Assembly (NCBI RefSeq): GCF_021398735.1
Contig: NZ_CP090349.1
Location: forward strand, 4,545,001 to 4,609,000
Source of the DNA: Methylobacterium oryzae
GTDB taxonomy: Bacteria; Pseudomonadota; Alphaproteobacteria; Rhizobiales; Beijerinckiaceae
Direction of reading: 5' to 3'
DNA: 64,000 nucleotides
The translations under genes were made by a program, and so were the position numbers. Below the pieces are notes generated by a model that saw nothing but the letters and a program-made list of their open reading frames with translations, was not told the DNA's origin and did not search any database. Within the stretch, counting starts at the first letter, position 1, and each line of letters opens with the position of its first letter. Below, in pieces: positions 21,050 to 30,766 of the stretch.

Positions 21050-22234
21050 TCAGGACCGGCGCAAGGTGCGGAGCCGCTTGAGGGCGGCGTAGAGGCGCGG
21101 GTCGCGCTTGATCCGCCGTTTCGTCCGCGTCAGGCCCCGGCGCAGGGCGCCGTAGGCCCGGCCCCGCAGGGTGACCGGGATGATCGTCTCGACGAGGCTG
21201 ATCGTCTCGTCGCAGATGCTGGCCTTGTAGCGCGCCTCGCCGACGCCGAGATCGAAGCCCTGCCGGCCGCGGGCGGTCTGGTCGCGCACGAGATGCTGCA
21301 GGAGAAGGTCGCCGGGACTGTAACGGGCGACCTCGGGGTCGCCGTCGAACGCCGTCATCATGCCGCTGAACCGTCGGTCGCTGACGGCACCGCCGAAGGT
21401 GGCGAGAACGCGGCCGCTCTCGGCGAGACACAGGGCGTACAGCTCCACGGCGGGCTCTGCGCCGGTCGACGCGGCCGTCAGGAAGGACCGGATCGCGGGA
21501 TCGGCGTAAGGGTCGGCCACGCCCATGCCGGCGAAGCGGGCCGATTTCTGCGCGAAGAACGCCGCCAGCAGGCGCGCCGCCTCGTCGGCGGACTCGGCGC
21601 GGCGGTAGACGATCGCGCCGTGCGCCTCCACGAGGCGCTTCTCCTTGGAGCGCAGCTTCTTCCGGGCGTCCGCGCTGAAAACCCGGCGCACGGTCGCCTC
21701 CGGATCCGGCCCGAGCATGAGGCCGTAGCCGTCGCTGGCCTCCGCCTCGCCGGTCGCGGCGAGCGGGTTCGCTGCCCCGTCCCACATCCGGGGCTGGTGC
21801 TTGAGCGCGAAGGCGTCGATCCCCTCAGCGCGGCCGGCGCGGATCAGCGCGGCGACGATGCTGCCGGGCCCGATGGCCGCCGCGTCGCGGGTGGCGAAGA
21901 GCGGCATGTGATAGTTGGCGTGCGTGCCGCCGACCGTGCGCGCGAGGCGCAGCCCGTGCTCCCGGCTCAGGGTGAACGGGACGAGGATGCGCGGCCGTCC
22001 GTCGTCATCCCGCAGGACCGCGACGCGCGCGCGCTCGGCCAGTCCCGTCGCCCGCAGGTAGGCGCTGATCCAGTCGAACCGCTGATACGGCGTGCCGAGG
22101 CTCGCCGGATCGGCTTCCAGGCGCCGCCACAGCGCCTCCGCCGCGGTCAGATCGGGGATGACCTCCGCGACGAGCCCCCCGGCGCTGCGCGAATCGACCA
22201 TGTCCGTTCCCGCTACGTGGACACCGACCGCCAT
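21050..22234 (-). CDS. CelD/BcsL-family GNAT acetyltransferase
   Basis: 394 residues. The C-terminal half has the double-GNAT fold of the CelD/BcsL group: 'RKKLRSKEKRLVEAHGAIVYRRAESADEA' followed by 'GRVLATFGGAVSDRRFSGMMTAFD' and 'SPGDLLLQHLVRDQTARGRQGFDLGVGEARYK'. Such proteins accompany exopolysaccharide or cellulose gene groups and probably acylate sugar residues. It is convergent with the Wzc-like gene, 12 bases away. The ATG at 22234 gives the longest product; an ATG at 22201 is also possible. Confidence 0.88.
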   Translation of the reverse strand: MAVGVHVAGTDMVDSRSAGGLVAEVIPDLTAAEALWRRLEADPASLGTPYQRFDWISAYLRATGLAERARVAVLRDDDGRPRILVPFTLSREHGLRLARTVGGTHANYHMPLFATRDAAAIGPGSIVAALIRAGRAEGIDAFALKHQPRMWDGAANPLAATGEAEASDGYGLMLGPDPEATVRRVFSADARKKLRSKEKRLVEAHGAIVYRRAESADEAARLLAAFFAQKSARFAGMGVADPYADPAIRSFLTAASTGAEPAVELYALCLAESGRVLATFGGAVSDRRFSGMMTAFDGDPEVARYSPGDLLLQHLVRDQTARGRQGFDLGVGEARYKASICDETISLVETIIPVTLRGRAYGALRRGLTRTKRRIKRDPRLYAALKRLRTLRRS

Positions 22235-22474
22235 GACCCGATCTCCCGGGGACCGCGCGCGATCCCGTGCCGCGCAAACCCTGACGGCAAGCGGCTGAAC
22301 AGCCCGTCACTCCGATCGATGATGGCGCGATACCGGCGCCGGACGGTCCGTCAAAGAACAGTCGTGGCTAATGATAGCTTGCTTTCGCCGCGGCCACGCA
22401 TGCTTTCGGCTTTGTTTACCCGGGCGAGCCAAGGCTGTGCCGAGCTGGGCCGCGGGCCCGAACGGTTCAGGGCC

Positions 22475-23536
22475 ATGCTGTCGTCGCGTGCCAAGCATCG
22501 GGTCTTCGCGTCCGGGTTCCGCGCGATCCAGGCGCTCGGGGCGGACCGCTGGCTCAGCCCCGCGGCGCGCGGCCTCGGCGTGATCCTCACTTTCCACCAC
22601 GTCAGCCCCGACCCGGTCCCGGCCTTCGCGCCGAACCGCCTGCTCGGCATCACCCCCGAGTTCCTCGATCTGACCCTGCGCGAGCTCGATGCCCGCGGCT
22701 TCGAGATCATCGGTCTCGATTCGGTGCCGGAGCGGCTGGCCGAACCGGATTACGGGCCGCCCTTCGCGGTCCTGACCTTCGACGACGGCTACCGCGACAA
22801 CGTCGAGCACGCCCGTCCCGTGCTGGCCCGCCACGGCGCGCCGTGGACCCTGTTCGTCACCAGCGGCTTCGCCGACCAGGCCGGGCGGCTCTGGTGGATC
22901 GAGCTGGAGCAGGCGATCGCGCGCCTGGACCGGGTGCGCATCGACGTCGGCGCGCGGAGTCTCGACCTTCCGGCGCGAAGCCCGCAGGAGAAGGCGCTGG
23001 CCTTCGAAGCCCTGTACCGCGACCTGCGGCGCGGGGACGAGGCGGACCTCCTCGACCGGATCGCGGCCCTCTGCCGGCAGGCCGGCTTCCCACCCGGACG
23101 CCTCGCCGCCGATCTGTGCCTGTCCTGGGCGGAACTGCGCGACCTCGCCGCCGACCCGTCCGTCACCGTCGGCGCCCACACGGTCAGCCATCCGATGCTC
23201 GCCAAGCACGCTCCCGCGATCGCGGCGCGCGAGATCGCCGAGGGGCGCGCGCGGATCGAGACGGAACTCGGGCGGCCGGTGCGGCACCTCTCCTACCCGG
23301 TCGGGGATCCGACCTCCGCCGGCCCGCGGGAATTCGCCCTGGCGCGGGAGATGGGCTTCGCGACGGCCGTGACCACGCGGCCCGGCCACCTCTTCGCCGA
23401 GCACGCCGCGCACCTCCAGGCCCTGCCCCGGGTGTCGGTGAACGGTTGCCACCAGACGCGCGCGGCGCTCGCCGGACTGCTCTCCGGCGTCCCGTTCCTG
23501 GCGTGGAATCGCGGGCGACGGCTCAACGTCGCCTGA
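22475..23536 (+). CDS. Polysaccharide deacetylase (NodB homology)
   Basis: 353 residues. NodB domain: 'VILTFHHVSPDP', then the metal-binding 'LTFDDGYRDNVEHA' (catalytic Asp pair) and 'VTVGAHTVSHPMLAK' with the H-x3-H metal ligands. 'VRHLSYPVGDP' matches motif 3. No signal peptide from this start, so a cytoplasmic or membrane-associated carbohydrate esterase is likely. AGGG before the ATG at 22475 supports this start; an upstream ATG at 22400 has a poor ribosome site. Its role in EPS modification is inferred from neighbours. Confidence 0.9.
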   Translation: MLSSRAKHRVFASGFRAIQALGADRWLSPAARGLGVILTFHHVSPDPVPAFAPNRLLGITPEFLDLTLRELDARGFEIIGLDSVPERLAEPDYGPPFAVLTFDDGYRDNVEHARPVLARHGAPWTLFVTSGFADQAGRLWWIELEQAIARLDRVRIDVGARSLDLPARSPQEKALAFEALYRDLRRGDEADLLDRIAALCRQAGFPPGRLAADLCLSWAELRDLAADPSVTVGAHTVSHPMLAKHAPAIAAREIAEGRARIETELGRPVRHLSYPVGDPTSAGPREFALAREMGFATAVTTRPGHLFAEHAAHLQALPRVSVNGCHQTRAALAGLLSGVPFLAWNRGRRLNVA

Positions 23537-23559
23537 GGCGACGACCCGCCCGCGGGCGG
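23528..23559. terminator. Paired hairpins between convergent genes
   Basis: GTCGCC-TGA-GGCGAC puts the deacetylase stop codon in a three-base loop. It is followed by the 14-bp palindrome CCGCCCG/CGGGCGG. Both lie between the convergent deacetylase and DUF2155 genes, so a bidirectional terminator is plausible, though without a T tract. Confidence 0.4.
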
Positions 23560-23561
23560 CG

Positions 23562-24218
23562 TCAGCGGAACAGCGCGTCGAACAGGTTCTGCGGCTGCTG
23601 CTGCGGCGGCGGGGCCGGCGCCGGCCCCTCGTTCGACGGGAAGAACTTGCGCGAGGGCTTCTGGCGGGGCTGCACCGGCACGCCGCGCGGCGCCTCCACG
23701 TCCACCTGCCCGTTGGCATTGAGCTGCTGGGCGGTCTTGGTCGCGTCCTTGCCGGGGCGCTTCGCCTTCTCGGGCTTGGCCGCCACGGCCGGGACGTCCT
23801 CCTGCTCCTTGGCCTCGGCGATCACGTCGCTGCCGCCCTTACAGTCGACCAGCCACACGTCGTAGATCGGGTGCTCGATCGCGTGCAGGCCGGGGCTCGA
23901 CGCGAACATCCACCCGGTGAAAATCCGGCGGTACTTGTTGTCGAGGGTGACCTCGTCGACCTCGAGGAACGCCGTGGTCTTGGCGCTCTCGGTCGGCGGG
24001 CGCGTGTAGCAGACCCGCGGGGTGAGCTGCAGGGCGCCGAACTGCACGGTCTCGTCGACCGCCACCTCGAAATTGACGATCCGGCCGGTGATCTTGTCGA
24101 GGCCGGAGAACACCGCGGTCGGGTTCTTGATCTTGTCGGCGGCGGCGGGGCCGGCGCAGACGAGGAGCGCGAGGCCGGGGGCGAGCGCGCGGCGTGCGAG
24201 GGCGATGATGCGGCTCAA
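23562..24218 (-). CDS. DUF2155 domain-containing exported protein
   Basis: 218 residues. TTG start with AGGGG eight bases upstream; no ATG fits. Signal peptide ends 'AGPAAAD'. The DUF2155 core ('LDKITGRIVNFEVAVDETVQFGALQLTPRVCYTRPPTE' to 'IFTGWMFASSPGLHAIEHPIYDVWLVDC') is complete. It contains two Cys that could form a disulfide. A Lys/Pro-rich tail ends in Gln/Pro repeats. Function of DUF2155 is not established; in alphaproteobacteria it is often near the NDUFA12-type gene, as here, about 130 bases away. Confidence 0.9.
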   Translation of the reverse strand: MSRIIALARRALAPGLALLVCAGPAAADKIKNPTAVFSGLDKITGRIVNFEVAVDETVQFGALQLTPRVCYTRPPTESAKTTAFLEVDEVTLDNKYRRIFTGWMFASSPGLHAIEHPIYDVWLVDCKGGSDVIAEAKEQEDVPAVAAKPEKAKRPGKDATKTAQQLNANGQVDVEAPRGVPVQPRQKPSRKFFPSNEGPAPAPPPQQQPQNLFDALFR

Positions 24219-24346
24219 GGCTCGGACCCCTGGACGAGGGTGACCGGCCGCGCCAACGGGTGCGCGGCGGGCGATCGGGATTGACCCGTCATGAACACCG
24301 GAACGGTGGCGGCAAAAGGGCGCCGGCTCCGCGACGGGTCGCGGCT

Positions 24347-24763
24347 CTACTCGCCCGGCGTCCAGGACACGTAGTCGCCGGTCGCGGCCGGCCGCTGGCC
24401 CCAGGAGAGCTGCGAGCCCGCCGGCCTATACGCGTTCGCGGTGCCGGTCTGGTTCTCGATATGGGGCTTCTGCCACGCCTTCGGCTGGTAGGTCTCCTCG
24501 CTCGGCGCGACGTCGACGTTGTGGCAGAGCCAGCCGCGCCAGCCGGGGGGCACCTTCGAGGCGTCGGCGTAGCCGTTGTAGACGACCCAGCGGCGCTCCG
24601 AGCCCACCGAGCGGTCGATCAGCGCGCCCTCCGCCTTGTAGTACTTGTTCCCGAACTCGTCCTCGCCGACGAAGATGCCGGTGCGCGCGGTCTGGAGCGC
24701 GACGGAGACGGTCTGGCCGTTCCACCACGTGAAGATGCGCAGCAAAGTGTCCTTCAGCGCCAT
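24347..24763 (-). CDS. NDUFA12-family NADH:ubiquinone oxidoreductase accessory subunit
   Basis: 138 residues. Characteristic 'FTWWNGQTVSVALQTARTGIFVGEDEFGNKYYKA' start and 'RRWVVYNGYADASKVPPGWRGWLCH' core, matching the mitochondrial complex I subunit NDUFA12/B17.2 found also in alphaproteobacteria. It should sit at the inner membrane on the complex I peripheral arm. It is unlinked to the nuo operon, as usual. Length is normal. Confidence 0.93.
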   Translation of the reverse strand: MALKDTLLRIFTWWNGQTVSVALQTARTGIFVGEDEFGNKYYKAEGALIDRSVGSERRWVVYNGYADASKVPPGWRGWLCHNVDVAPSEETYQPKAWQKPHIENQTGTANAYRPAGSQLSWGQRPAATGDYVSWTPGE

Positions 24764-25021
24764 CGCCGGTCCCGGAATCGTGGCGCGCCGCGAGGGCGCT
24801 CGTCGGCGCCGTTATGGTGACCGCGCGCGTGTGAGTCCAGCCGCATGACGGAAGTGTCGCCCCGGGGCAACGCTCGGCCCGCGCTTTCGGCCTCCGGTTC
24901 CGGCCATCCGCCGGCTCCGCTCCCTAGGGTTGTGAATCTAAAATTTTCCCGATCCGATTCCCGAAAGCCGGAAGGACACTTATCCCGGCCCGGGACGATA
25001 TCCACAGGCTTTTGCGAGCCG

Positions 25022-25069
25022 GCACAACATCTAGCGGGGAACAAGGCCGTCGAACACCACTTGTTGACG
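25022..25069 (+). promoter_or_regulatory. Tandem candidate NrdR boxes
   Basis: Compared with the NrdR consensus acaCwAtATaTwGtgt (from memory), 25022-25037 matches about 11 of 16 positions including the core C, A, A, T, T and G. 25054-25069 matches about 9 of 16. The 32-base step equals three helical turns, the spacing seen for cooperative NrdR pairs. The downstream copy overlaps the proposed -35 element. Confidence 0.45.
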
Positions 25070-25223
25070 TGAGAGTGAAGGCGGCGGTAATCTCCCTGCA
25101 TCGGTCGCGCCCCGCGGAAGTGGTGCGTTGGGCAGGGGCGGCCGTTCCTAATTTTCGTTCGCGGGACCGAGGCACGTCTCTCAGCCGGGCGTGGTTGGCC
25201 GCGAATCCCACTATCGGGCTAGA

Positions 25224-25259
25224 CCCCGCGTCGCGCGGGGCCGGGACCCTCGTGTCCCG
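25224..25259 (+). repeat. Two tandem hairpins in the nrdJ leader
   Basis: CCCCGCG-TCG-CGCGGGG (25224-25240) is followed one base later by CGGGAC-N6-GTCCCG (25242-25259). They end 18 bases before the nrdJ start and just before its GGGAGAGG ribosome site, so they may stabilise or gate the message. Confidence 0.5.
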
Positions 25260-25277
25260 ACGGGAGAGGTGTGTTTC

Positions 25278-28200
25278 ATGCGGTTCGAGCGTCGCTACAC
25301 CACGGCCGGACAATCGCCCTACGCCGGGATCCCCTTCCGCAAGGCCCTGAGCGAGATCCGCAACCCGGACGGCTCGGTCGTGTTCCGCCTCGACGGCATC
25401 GACGTGCCGGAGAGCTGGAGCCAGGTCGCGAGCGACGTTCTCGCGCAGAAATACTTCCGCAAGGCGGGCGTTCCGGCGCGGCTGCGCAAGGTCGAGGAGA
25501 ACGCGGTCCCCTCCTTCCTCTGGCGCTCGGTGCCGGACGACGCGGCCCTGGCCGAGATCCCCGAGGACGAGCGCTTCGTCTCCGAAGCCTCCGCCACGCA
25601 GGTCTTCGACCGGCTCGCCGGCTGCTGGACCTACTGGGGCTGGAAGGGCGGCTACTTCTCGTCGGAGGAGGATGCCTCGGCCTTCATGGACGAGCTGCGC
25701 TTCATGCTGGCCCGCCAGATGGTGGCGCCGAACTCGCCGCAATGGTTCAACACCGGCCTGCACTGGGCCTACGGCATCGATGGCCCGAGCCAGGGCCACT
25801 ACTATTGCGACCCGCAGACCGGCGTGCTGACCAAGTCGGCCTCGGCCTACGAGCACCCGCAGCCGCACGCCTGCTTCATCCAGTCGGTCCAGGACGACCT
25901 CGTCAACGATGGCGGCATCATGGACCTGTGGGTGCGCGAGGCGCGCCTGTTCAAGTACGGCTCCGGCACCGGCTCGAACTTCTCGATGCTGCGCTCGGAG
26001 AACGAGAAGCTCGGCGGCGGCGGCAAGTCCTCGGGCCTGATGAGCTTCCTGAAGATCGGCGACCGGGCGGCCGGCGCGATCAAGTCGGGCGGCACCACGC
26101 GGCGCGCCGCCAAGATGGTGATCGTCGACATCGACCATCCGGATATCGAGGCCTTCATCGACTGGAAGGTGAAGGAGGAGCAGAAGGTCGCCGCCCTGGT
26201 GACGGGCTCGAAGGTCGTCTCCAAGCACCTGACCCTGGTGATGAAGGCCTGCACGCAGTGCGAGGCCGAGGGCGATGCCTGCTTCGATCCGGAGCGCAAC
26301 CCGGCGCTCAAGCGCGAGATCAAGGCCGCCCGCCGCGCCTCCGTGCCGGATTCCTACATCAAGCGCGTGGTGCAGTTCGCCCGCCAGGGCTTCACCAAGA
26401 TCGAGTTCCCCGTCTACGATACCGACTGGGATTCGGAGGCCTACCTCACGGTCGCCGGCCAGAACTCCAACAACTCGGTCTCGCTGACCGACGACTTCCT
26501 GCGCGCCGTCGAGGCGGATGCCGACTGGCAGCTGACCGCCCGCACCACCGGCAAGGTCACAAAGACTCTGAAGGCCCGCGACCTGTGGGAGCGGATCGGC
26601 GAGGCCGCCTGGGCCTCTGCGGACCCGGGCCTGCACTTCAACACCACGATGAACGACTGGCACACCTGCCCGGCGGGCGGGCGGATCCGGGCCTCGAACC
26701 CGTGCTCCGAGTACATGTTCCTCGACGACACCGCCTGCAATCTCGCCTCGGCGAACCTGCTGACGATGTATGACCGGGACACCAAGCGCTTCGACGTGGA
26801 GGCCTTCGAGCACCTCAACCGCCTCTGGACGGTGGTGCTCGAGATCTCCGTGATGATGGCGCAGTTCCCGTCCAAGGAGATCGCGGAACTCTCCTACCGC
26901 TACCGGACGCTGGGTCTCGGCTACGCCAATATCGGCGGCCTGCTGATGACCATGGGCCTTCCTTACGATTCCGACGCGGGCCGGGCGCTCGCCGGCGCGC
27001 TCACGGCGATCATGACCGGCGTCGCCTACGCCACCTCGGCCGAGATGGCCGCGGAACTCGGCACCTTCCCGGCCTACGACGAAAATGCCGACGCGATGCT
27101 GCGGGTCATCCGCAATCATCGCCGGGCCGCCCACGGCGAGGCCGGTGGCTACGAGTTCCTCAACGTCGCGCCGGTCGCCCTCGACCACGCCAACATCCCG
27201 CAGGCGGATCTGGGCGACCACGCCCGCGCCGCCTGGGACCGGGCGCTGAAGCTCGGCGAGGAGCACGGCTACCGCAACGCCCAGGCCACCGTGATCGCGC
27301 CGACCGGCACGATCGGCCTCGTGATGGATTGCGACACGACCGGCATCGAGCCCGACTTCGCCCTGGTGAAGTTCAAGAAGCTCGCCGGCGGCGGCTACTT
27401 CAAGATCATCAACCAGGCCGCTCCGGACGCCCTGCGGGCGCTCGGTTACCGCGAATCCGAGATCGCCGAGATCGAGGCCTACGCGGTCGGCCACGGCTCG
27501 ATGGGTCAGGCGCCGGGCATCAACCCGACGACGCTGCGCGCCAAGGGCTTCACGGACGAGAAGATCGCCGCGGTGGAGAAGGGCCTGAAGTCGGCCTTCG
27601 ACATCAAGTTCGTGTTCAACCGCTGGACGCTCGGCGACGATTTCCTCACGCAGACCCTCCGGGTCCCCGCGGAGAAGCTGTCGGACCCGACCTTCGAGCT
27701 GCTGCCGTTCCTCGGCTTCACCAAGAAGGAGATCGAGGCCGCCAACACCCACATCTGCGGGGCTATGACCCTGGAGGGCGCGCCGGGCCTGAAGCTCGAG
27801 CACTACCCGGTCTTCGACTGCGCCAACCCGTGCGGCCGGATCGGCAAGCGCTACCTCTCGGTCGAGAGCCACATCCGCATGATGGCGGCAGCGCAGCCCT
27901 TCATCTCGGGGGCGATCTCCAAGACCATCAACATGCCGAACGACGCCACGGTCGAGGATTGCAAGGCGGCCTACCTGCTGTCCTGGCGCCTCGCCCTCAA
28001 GGCGAACGCCCTCTATCGCGACGGCTCGAAGCTGTCGCAGCCGCTCAACTCGGCGCTCATCTCGGATGACGAAGACGAGGCCGATGAGGGGATCGAGGCC
28101 CTGATCCAGGCGCCGGCCGCCGCCAAGGCCGCCGCCGCCGCGGAGAAGATCGTCGAGCGCGTGATCGAGCGCGTCGAGCGGATCCGCTCCCGCGAGAAGC

Positions 28201-29009
28201 TGCCGGCCCGCCGGAAGGGCTACACCCAGAAGGCGGTGGTGGGCGGCCACAAGGTCTACCTGCGCACCGGCGAGTACGACGACGGCCGCCTCGGCGAGAT
28301 CTTCATCGACATGCACAAGGAGGGCGCGACCTTCCGGAGCCTGATGAACAACTTCGCCATCGCGATCTCGCTCGGCCTCCAGTACGGCGTGCCGCTCGAG
28401 GAATACGTGGAGGCTTTCACCTTCACGCGGTTCGAGCCGGCCGGCTTCGTGCAGGGCAACGACGCGATCAAGAACGCGACCTCGCTCCTCGACTACGTGT
28501 TCCGCGAGCTGGCGGTCTCGTATCTCGGCCGCGCCGACCTCGCCCATGTCAGCCCCGCCGAGATCGGCGGCACGGTGATCGGCGGCGGCGAGAGCGGCGA
28601 CACGACCCGCGAGGGCCCGAAGCCCGCGCCGGCCTCCTCGGTCGTGTCCCGCGGCCTGCTGCGCGGCTCGGCTGACCGGCTCACCCTGATCCAGGGTGGC
28701 CCGGCCGGTGCCAGCCTCGGGGTCGGTGCGGCGAGCGCCGGCCAGTCGGCGCCTGCCGGCGGCACGGTCCACGCGCTCCGCGGCAGCACGGCGCTGAAGG
28801 CGGAGCCTGCGGTGGCCGGTCAGGCCGAGACGATCGCCGACACCCTCCCCTTCGCCAAGGCGGAGAGGAGCGTCGCAGACCGGCGGGCCGAGGCGAAGAT
28901 GAAGGGCTATGTCGGCGAGGCTTGCCCGGAATGCGCGAACTTCACGCTGGTCCGCAACGGCACCTGCCTGAAGTGCGACACCTGCGGTTCGACGACAGGG
29001 TGCTCCTGA
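25278..29009 (+). CDS. nrdJ: Vitamin B12-dependent (class II) ribonucleotide reductase
   Basis: 1243 residues, typical for the long class II enzyme. It reduces ribonucleotides to deoxyribonucleotides using adenosylcobalamin, without oxygen dependence. The substrate site region '[21 protein letters not shown]' (about 474-494) carries the N-x-C-x-E radical-site motif. '[16 protein letters not shown]' is the class II nucleotide-binding stretch. The C-terminus ends in a four-cysteine 'CPEC...CLKCDTCG' tail for redox turnover, preceded by an Ala/Gly-rich linker. GGGAGAGG lies before the ATG at 25278. The upstream region contains candidate NrdR boxes. No nrdAB is seen in the window. Confidence 0.96.
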   Translation: MRFERRYTTAGQSPYAGIPFRKALSEIRNPDGSVVFRLDGIDVPESWSQVASDVLAQKYFRKAGVPARLRKVEENAVPSFLWRSVPDDAALAEIPEDERFVSEASATQVFDRLAGCWTYWGWKGGYFSSEEDASAFMDELRFMLARQMVAPNSPQWFNTGLHWAYGIDGPSQGHYYCDPQTGVLTKSASAYEHPQPHACFIQSVQDDLVNDGGIMDLWVREARLFKYGSGTGSNFSMLRSENEKLGGGGKSSGLMSFLKIGDRAAGAIKSGGTTRRAAKMVIVDIDHPDIEAFIDWKVKEEQKVAALVTGSKVVSKHLTLVMKACTQCEAEGDACFDPERNPALKREIKAARRASVPDSYIKRVVQFARQGFTKIEFPVYDTDWDSEAYLTVAGQNSNNSVSLTDDFLRAVEADADWQLTARTTGKVTKTLKARDLWERIGEAAWASADPGLHFNTTMNDWHTCPAGGRIRASNPCSEYMFLDDTACNLASANLLTMYDRDTKRFDVEAFEHLNRLWTVVLEISVMMAQFPSKEIAELSYRYRTLGLGYANIGGLLMTMGLPYDSDAGRALAGALTAIMTGVAYATSAEMAAELGTFPAYDENADAMLRVIRNHRRAAHGEAGGYEFLNVAPVALDHANIPQADLGDHARAAWDRALKLGEEHGYRNAQATVIAPTGTIGLVMDCDTTGIEPDFALVKFKKLAGGGYFKIINQAAPDALRALGYRESEIAEIEAYAVGHGSMGQAPGINPTTLRAKGFTDEKIAAVEKGLKSAFDIKFVFNRWTLGDDFLTQTLRVPAEKLSDPTFELLPFLGFTKKEIEAANTHICGAMTLEGAPGLKLEHYPVFDCANPCGRIGKRYLSVESHIRMMAAAQPFISGAISKTINMPNDATVEDCKAAYLLSWRLALKANALYRDGSKLSQPLNSALISDDEDEADEGIEALIQAPAAAKAAAAAEKIVERVIERVERIRSREKLPARRKGYTQKAVVGGHKVYLRTGEYDDGRLGEIFIDMHKEGATFRSLMNNFAIAISLGLQYGVPLEEYVEAFTFTRFEPAGFVQGNDAIKNATSLLDYVFRELAVSYLGRADLAHVSPAEIGGTVIGGGESGDTTREGPKPAPASSVVSRGLLRGSADRLTLIQGGPAGASLGVGAASAGQSAPAGGTVHALRGSTALKAEPAVAGQAETIADTLPFAKAERSVADRRAEAKMKGYVGEACPECANFTLVRNGTCLKCDTCGSTTGCS

Positions 29010-29050
29010 TACGCCGACGGCTCGTACGATAAAGAAGGCCTAAGTTGCTT

Positions 29051-29103
29051 GCCGCTCTGAGTTGAACCTGCTGAGGTTTCAGCGAGATATATCTCAGAGC
29101 GGC
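29051..29103. repeat. Long inverted repeat downstream of nrdJ
   Basis: GCCGCTCTGAG and CTCAGAGCGGC form a perfect 11-bp stem. The 31-base loop itself holds AACCT-GCTG-AGGTT and shares GAGATATATCTC, a 12-bp palindrome that would compete with the outer stem. It lies 41 bases after the nrdJ stop, so it may be its transcript end or part of a small RNA. Confidence 0.6.
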
Positions 29104-29175
29104 ATTCGACCGCCTGCGTCCGAGAGGGGCGCCGATTAGCGGACGGTATCCGCGCTCGCTGTACCGGTCAGTGAT

Positions 29176-29204
29176 CCCCCGAACATGTCGAGCATGTTCG
29201 GGGG
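29176..29204. terminator. Perfect 12-bp hairpin, possible bidirectional terminator
   Basis: CCCCCGAACATG and CATGTTCGGGGG around a five-base loop. No T tract on either strand. With the 29051-29103 repeat and a smaller CGTCCG/CGGACG pair (29117-29145) it makes a run of three hairpins. The whole 29010-29470 gap has no gene I can support. Confidence 0.5.
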
Positions 29205-29470
29205 AAGCTGCGCTTAGACGGACCAATGGTCTCTGCGCTGCGCGTGCGACGAGATCGAGACCTGTTCGCGATGAGCCGGTCGCACCTGTGATGGTGCGGA
29301 TCAGGCCTTCGCCCTAACCGAGAGCCGGAAGGGTGCACGACGACGCGGTCATCGCGGCTGCCAAGCGGCCAGAGGGCGCCTATGTATCGTGCGAGGCAAC
29401 GCCAGCCATCGAACCGGGCTGGTCTCGACTGAAGGTAGCCGATCCGCGCGCCCGCTGAGACGACGTCGCC

Positions 29471-30199
29471 ATGACCTCATCGACTTCGACCAGAGCGGTC
29501 GTGATCGGCGCCTCCGGCGGCATTGGCCGAGCCCTTGTCTCCGGACTGGCTGCGAGCGGAGCCTACGCTCCGATCTTCGCCCTCTCGCGCTCGCAGCCAT
29601 CGTTCCCGCACGGCATCCGCAGCCACGCGATCGACCTTACCGACGAGGCGTCGGTCGCTGCGGCCGCGGCTGCGGTCGCGGAGGCCGGACCGGTCGGTTT
29701 GGTCATCGTCGCGACCGGCATCCTCCATCAGGACGGCGTCGCGCCCGAGAAGGCGCTGAAGGCGCTCGATCCCGGCGCGATGGCCGCCGTGTTCTCCATC
29801 AACGCGATCGGCCCCGCCCTCGTCGCCAAGCATTTCGTCCCGCTGCTGGCACGAGAGGGACGTTGCGTGTTCGCAGCCTTGTCGGCACGGGTCGGATCGA
29901 TCGAGGATAATCGCTCGGGCGGATGGTACGCTTACCGCGCCTCGAAGGCGGCTCTGAACCAGATCCTGCGGACCCTATCGATCGAAGTGGCCCGCAGCCG
30001 CCCGGACGCGATCGTCGTCGGCCTCCATCCGGGCACGGTCGCTTCCAACCTGTCGCGGCCCTTCCGCCCAGATCCGGGCGCCCCCGGCGTCTTTCGACCC
30101 GACGAGAGCGCAGCTCATCTTCTGCGCGTGCTCGGCGAGCTCGACGTGGCGGACACCGGAAGCGTCTTCGCCTGGGACGGCGCGCGCGTCCCGGCCTAG
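29471..30199 (+). CDS. Short-chain dehydrogenase/reductase (SDR)
   Basis: 242 residues, Rossmann fold. 'VVIGASGGIGRALVSGL' is the TGxxxGxG cofactor motif; 'ALSARVGSI' carries the catalytic Ser and 'YAYRASKAALNQ' the YxxxK pair. This matches the CsgA/C-factor-like SDR group (small, 'GPALVAKHF', 'LHPGTVASNLSRPF'). Substrate unknown. It is isolated from the tautomerase by 63 bases on the opposite strand and lies after the structured gap downstream of nrdJ. Confidence 0.9.
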   Translation: MTSSTSTRAVVIGASGGIGRALVSGLAASGAYAPIFALSRSQPSFPHGIRSHAIDLTDEASVAAAAAAVAEAGPVGLVIVATGILHQDGVAPEKALKALDPGAMAAVFSINAIGPALVAKHFVPLLAREGRCVFAALSARVGSIEDNRSGGWYAYRASKAALNQILRTLSIEVARSRPDAIVVGLHPGTVASNLSRPFRPDPGAPGVFRPDESAAHLLRVLGELDVADTGSVFAWDGARVPA

Positions 30200-30262
30200 G
30201 GCTCGGAACCGGTCAGCGCGAGGCGGCGGTCCCGCCAGGCAGATCGCATTGCCCCGGACGGA

Positions 30263-30658
30263 TCAGTCCACGTCGTCCTGGACGTAAGACGCCAGGCCGT
30301 TGCCGAAGGACCACTCGTCTCGCGCGTTCGGCGACAGGACGATGAGCACGTCTTCCGGACGAAGACCGGGATCGGCGACGAGGTTGTCGGTGATCGCTCT
30401 GTAGAGAGCCTTCTTCTTCGCCGTGTCCCGCCAATTGCCCGCGACGATGTTGATGATCACCACGTCGTCGGTGCGTTGAAGCCCGAGATAGTCGGAATCG
30501 TAGATCAGCTCGTCCGGCGCGTGCTGATGGATGAGGTGAAAGCGGTCGTCTGCGGGCACGCCGTAGGCGTTGCGCAGGCCGCGATGGATGCCGTCCGAGA
30601 TGGCTCTGATATGGGCCGGTGACTTGCCCTTGAGGAGCGAGATGCGAACGAGGGGCAT
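30263..30658 (-). CDS. Tautomerase family protein
   Basis: 131 residues starting 'MPLVRISLLKGKSP'. Removal of Met would expose the catalytic Pro1 of the tautomerase superfamily. The length (about 130, two beta-alpha-beta units) fits the MSAD/cis-CaaD-like groups rather than the 62-residue 4-OT. An Arg in 'TDNLVADPGLRPEDVLIV' may assist. Divergent from a LysR gene across a 117-base region with a strong inverted repeat, so it is probably that regulator's target. Confidence 0.88.
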   Translation of the reverse strand: MPLVRISLLKGKSPAHIRAISDGIHRGLRNAYGVPADDRFHLIHQHAPDELIYDSDYLGLQRTDDVVIINIVAGNWRDTAKKKALYRAITDNLVADPGLRPEDVLIVLSPNARDEWSFGNGLASYVQDDVD

Positions 30659-30727
30659 GGCTTGCGGTCTCCTGCGACGTCGAGCGGCTGGCCGCCTTGA
30701 CGCTCGCCGTTTACGCCCCCAGGATCG

Positions 30728-30766
30728 TCCGGAAAATTTGAAACACCTGAATAAAGACTTTCCGGA
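30728..30766. promoter_or_regulatory. LysR-type operator in the tautomerase/LysR divergent region
   Basis: TCCGGAAA (30728-30735) and TTTCCGGA (30759-30766) are exact reverse complements. Each half contains the TTCCGGAA-like palindrome core. The AT-rich spacer holds a GAATAAAG that could be a -10. The pair is nine bases from the LysR start, as expected for autoregulation plus control of the divergent tautomerase. Confidence 0.6.

Larger units (their letters stand above)
24764..25277 (+). promoter_or_regulatory. nrdJ upstream region: candidate promoter, NrdR boxes, DnaA-box-like site, leader hairpins
   Basis: This 514-base gap has no credible gene. It holds a candidate sigma70 promoter TTGACG (25064-25069), 18-base spacer, TAATCT (25088-25093). 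Two NrdR-like 16-mers lie at 25022-25037 and 25054-25069, 32 bases apart, the second covering the -35. A DnaA-box-like ATATCCACA is at 24998-25006. The predicted leader of about 180 bases contains two back-to-back hairpins at 25224-25259. I found no cobalamin riboswitch motif. Confidence 0.5.

Noticed and set aside
24764..25277. Cobalamin riboswitch before nrdJ
   Set aside because: No B12-box (GCCACTG-like) or typical arrangement seen; control by NrdR fits better.
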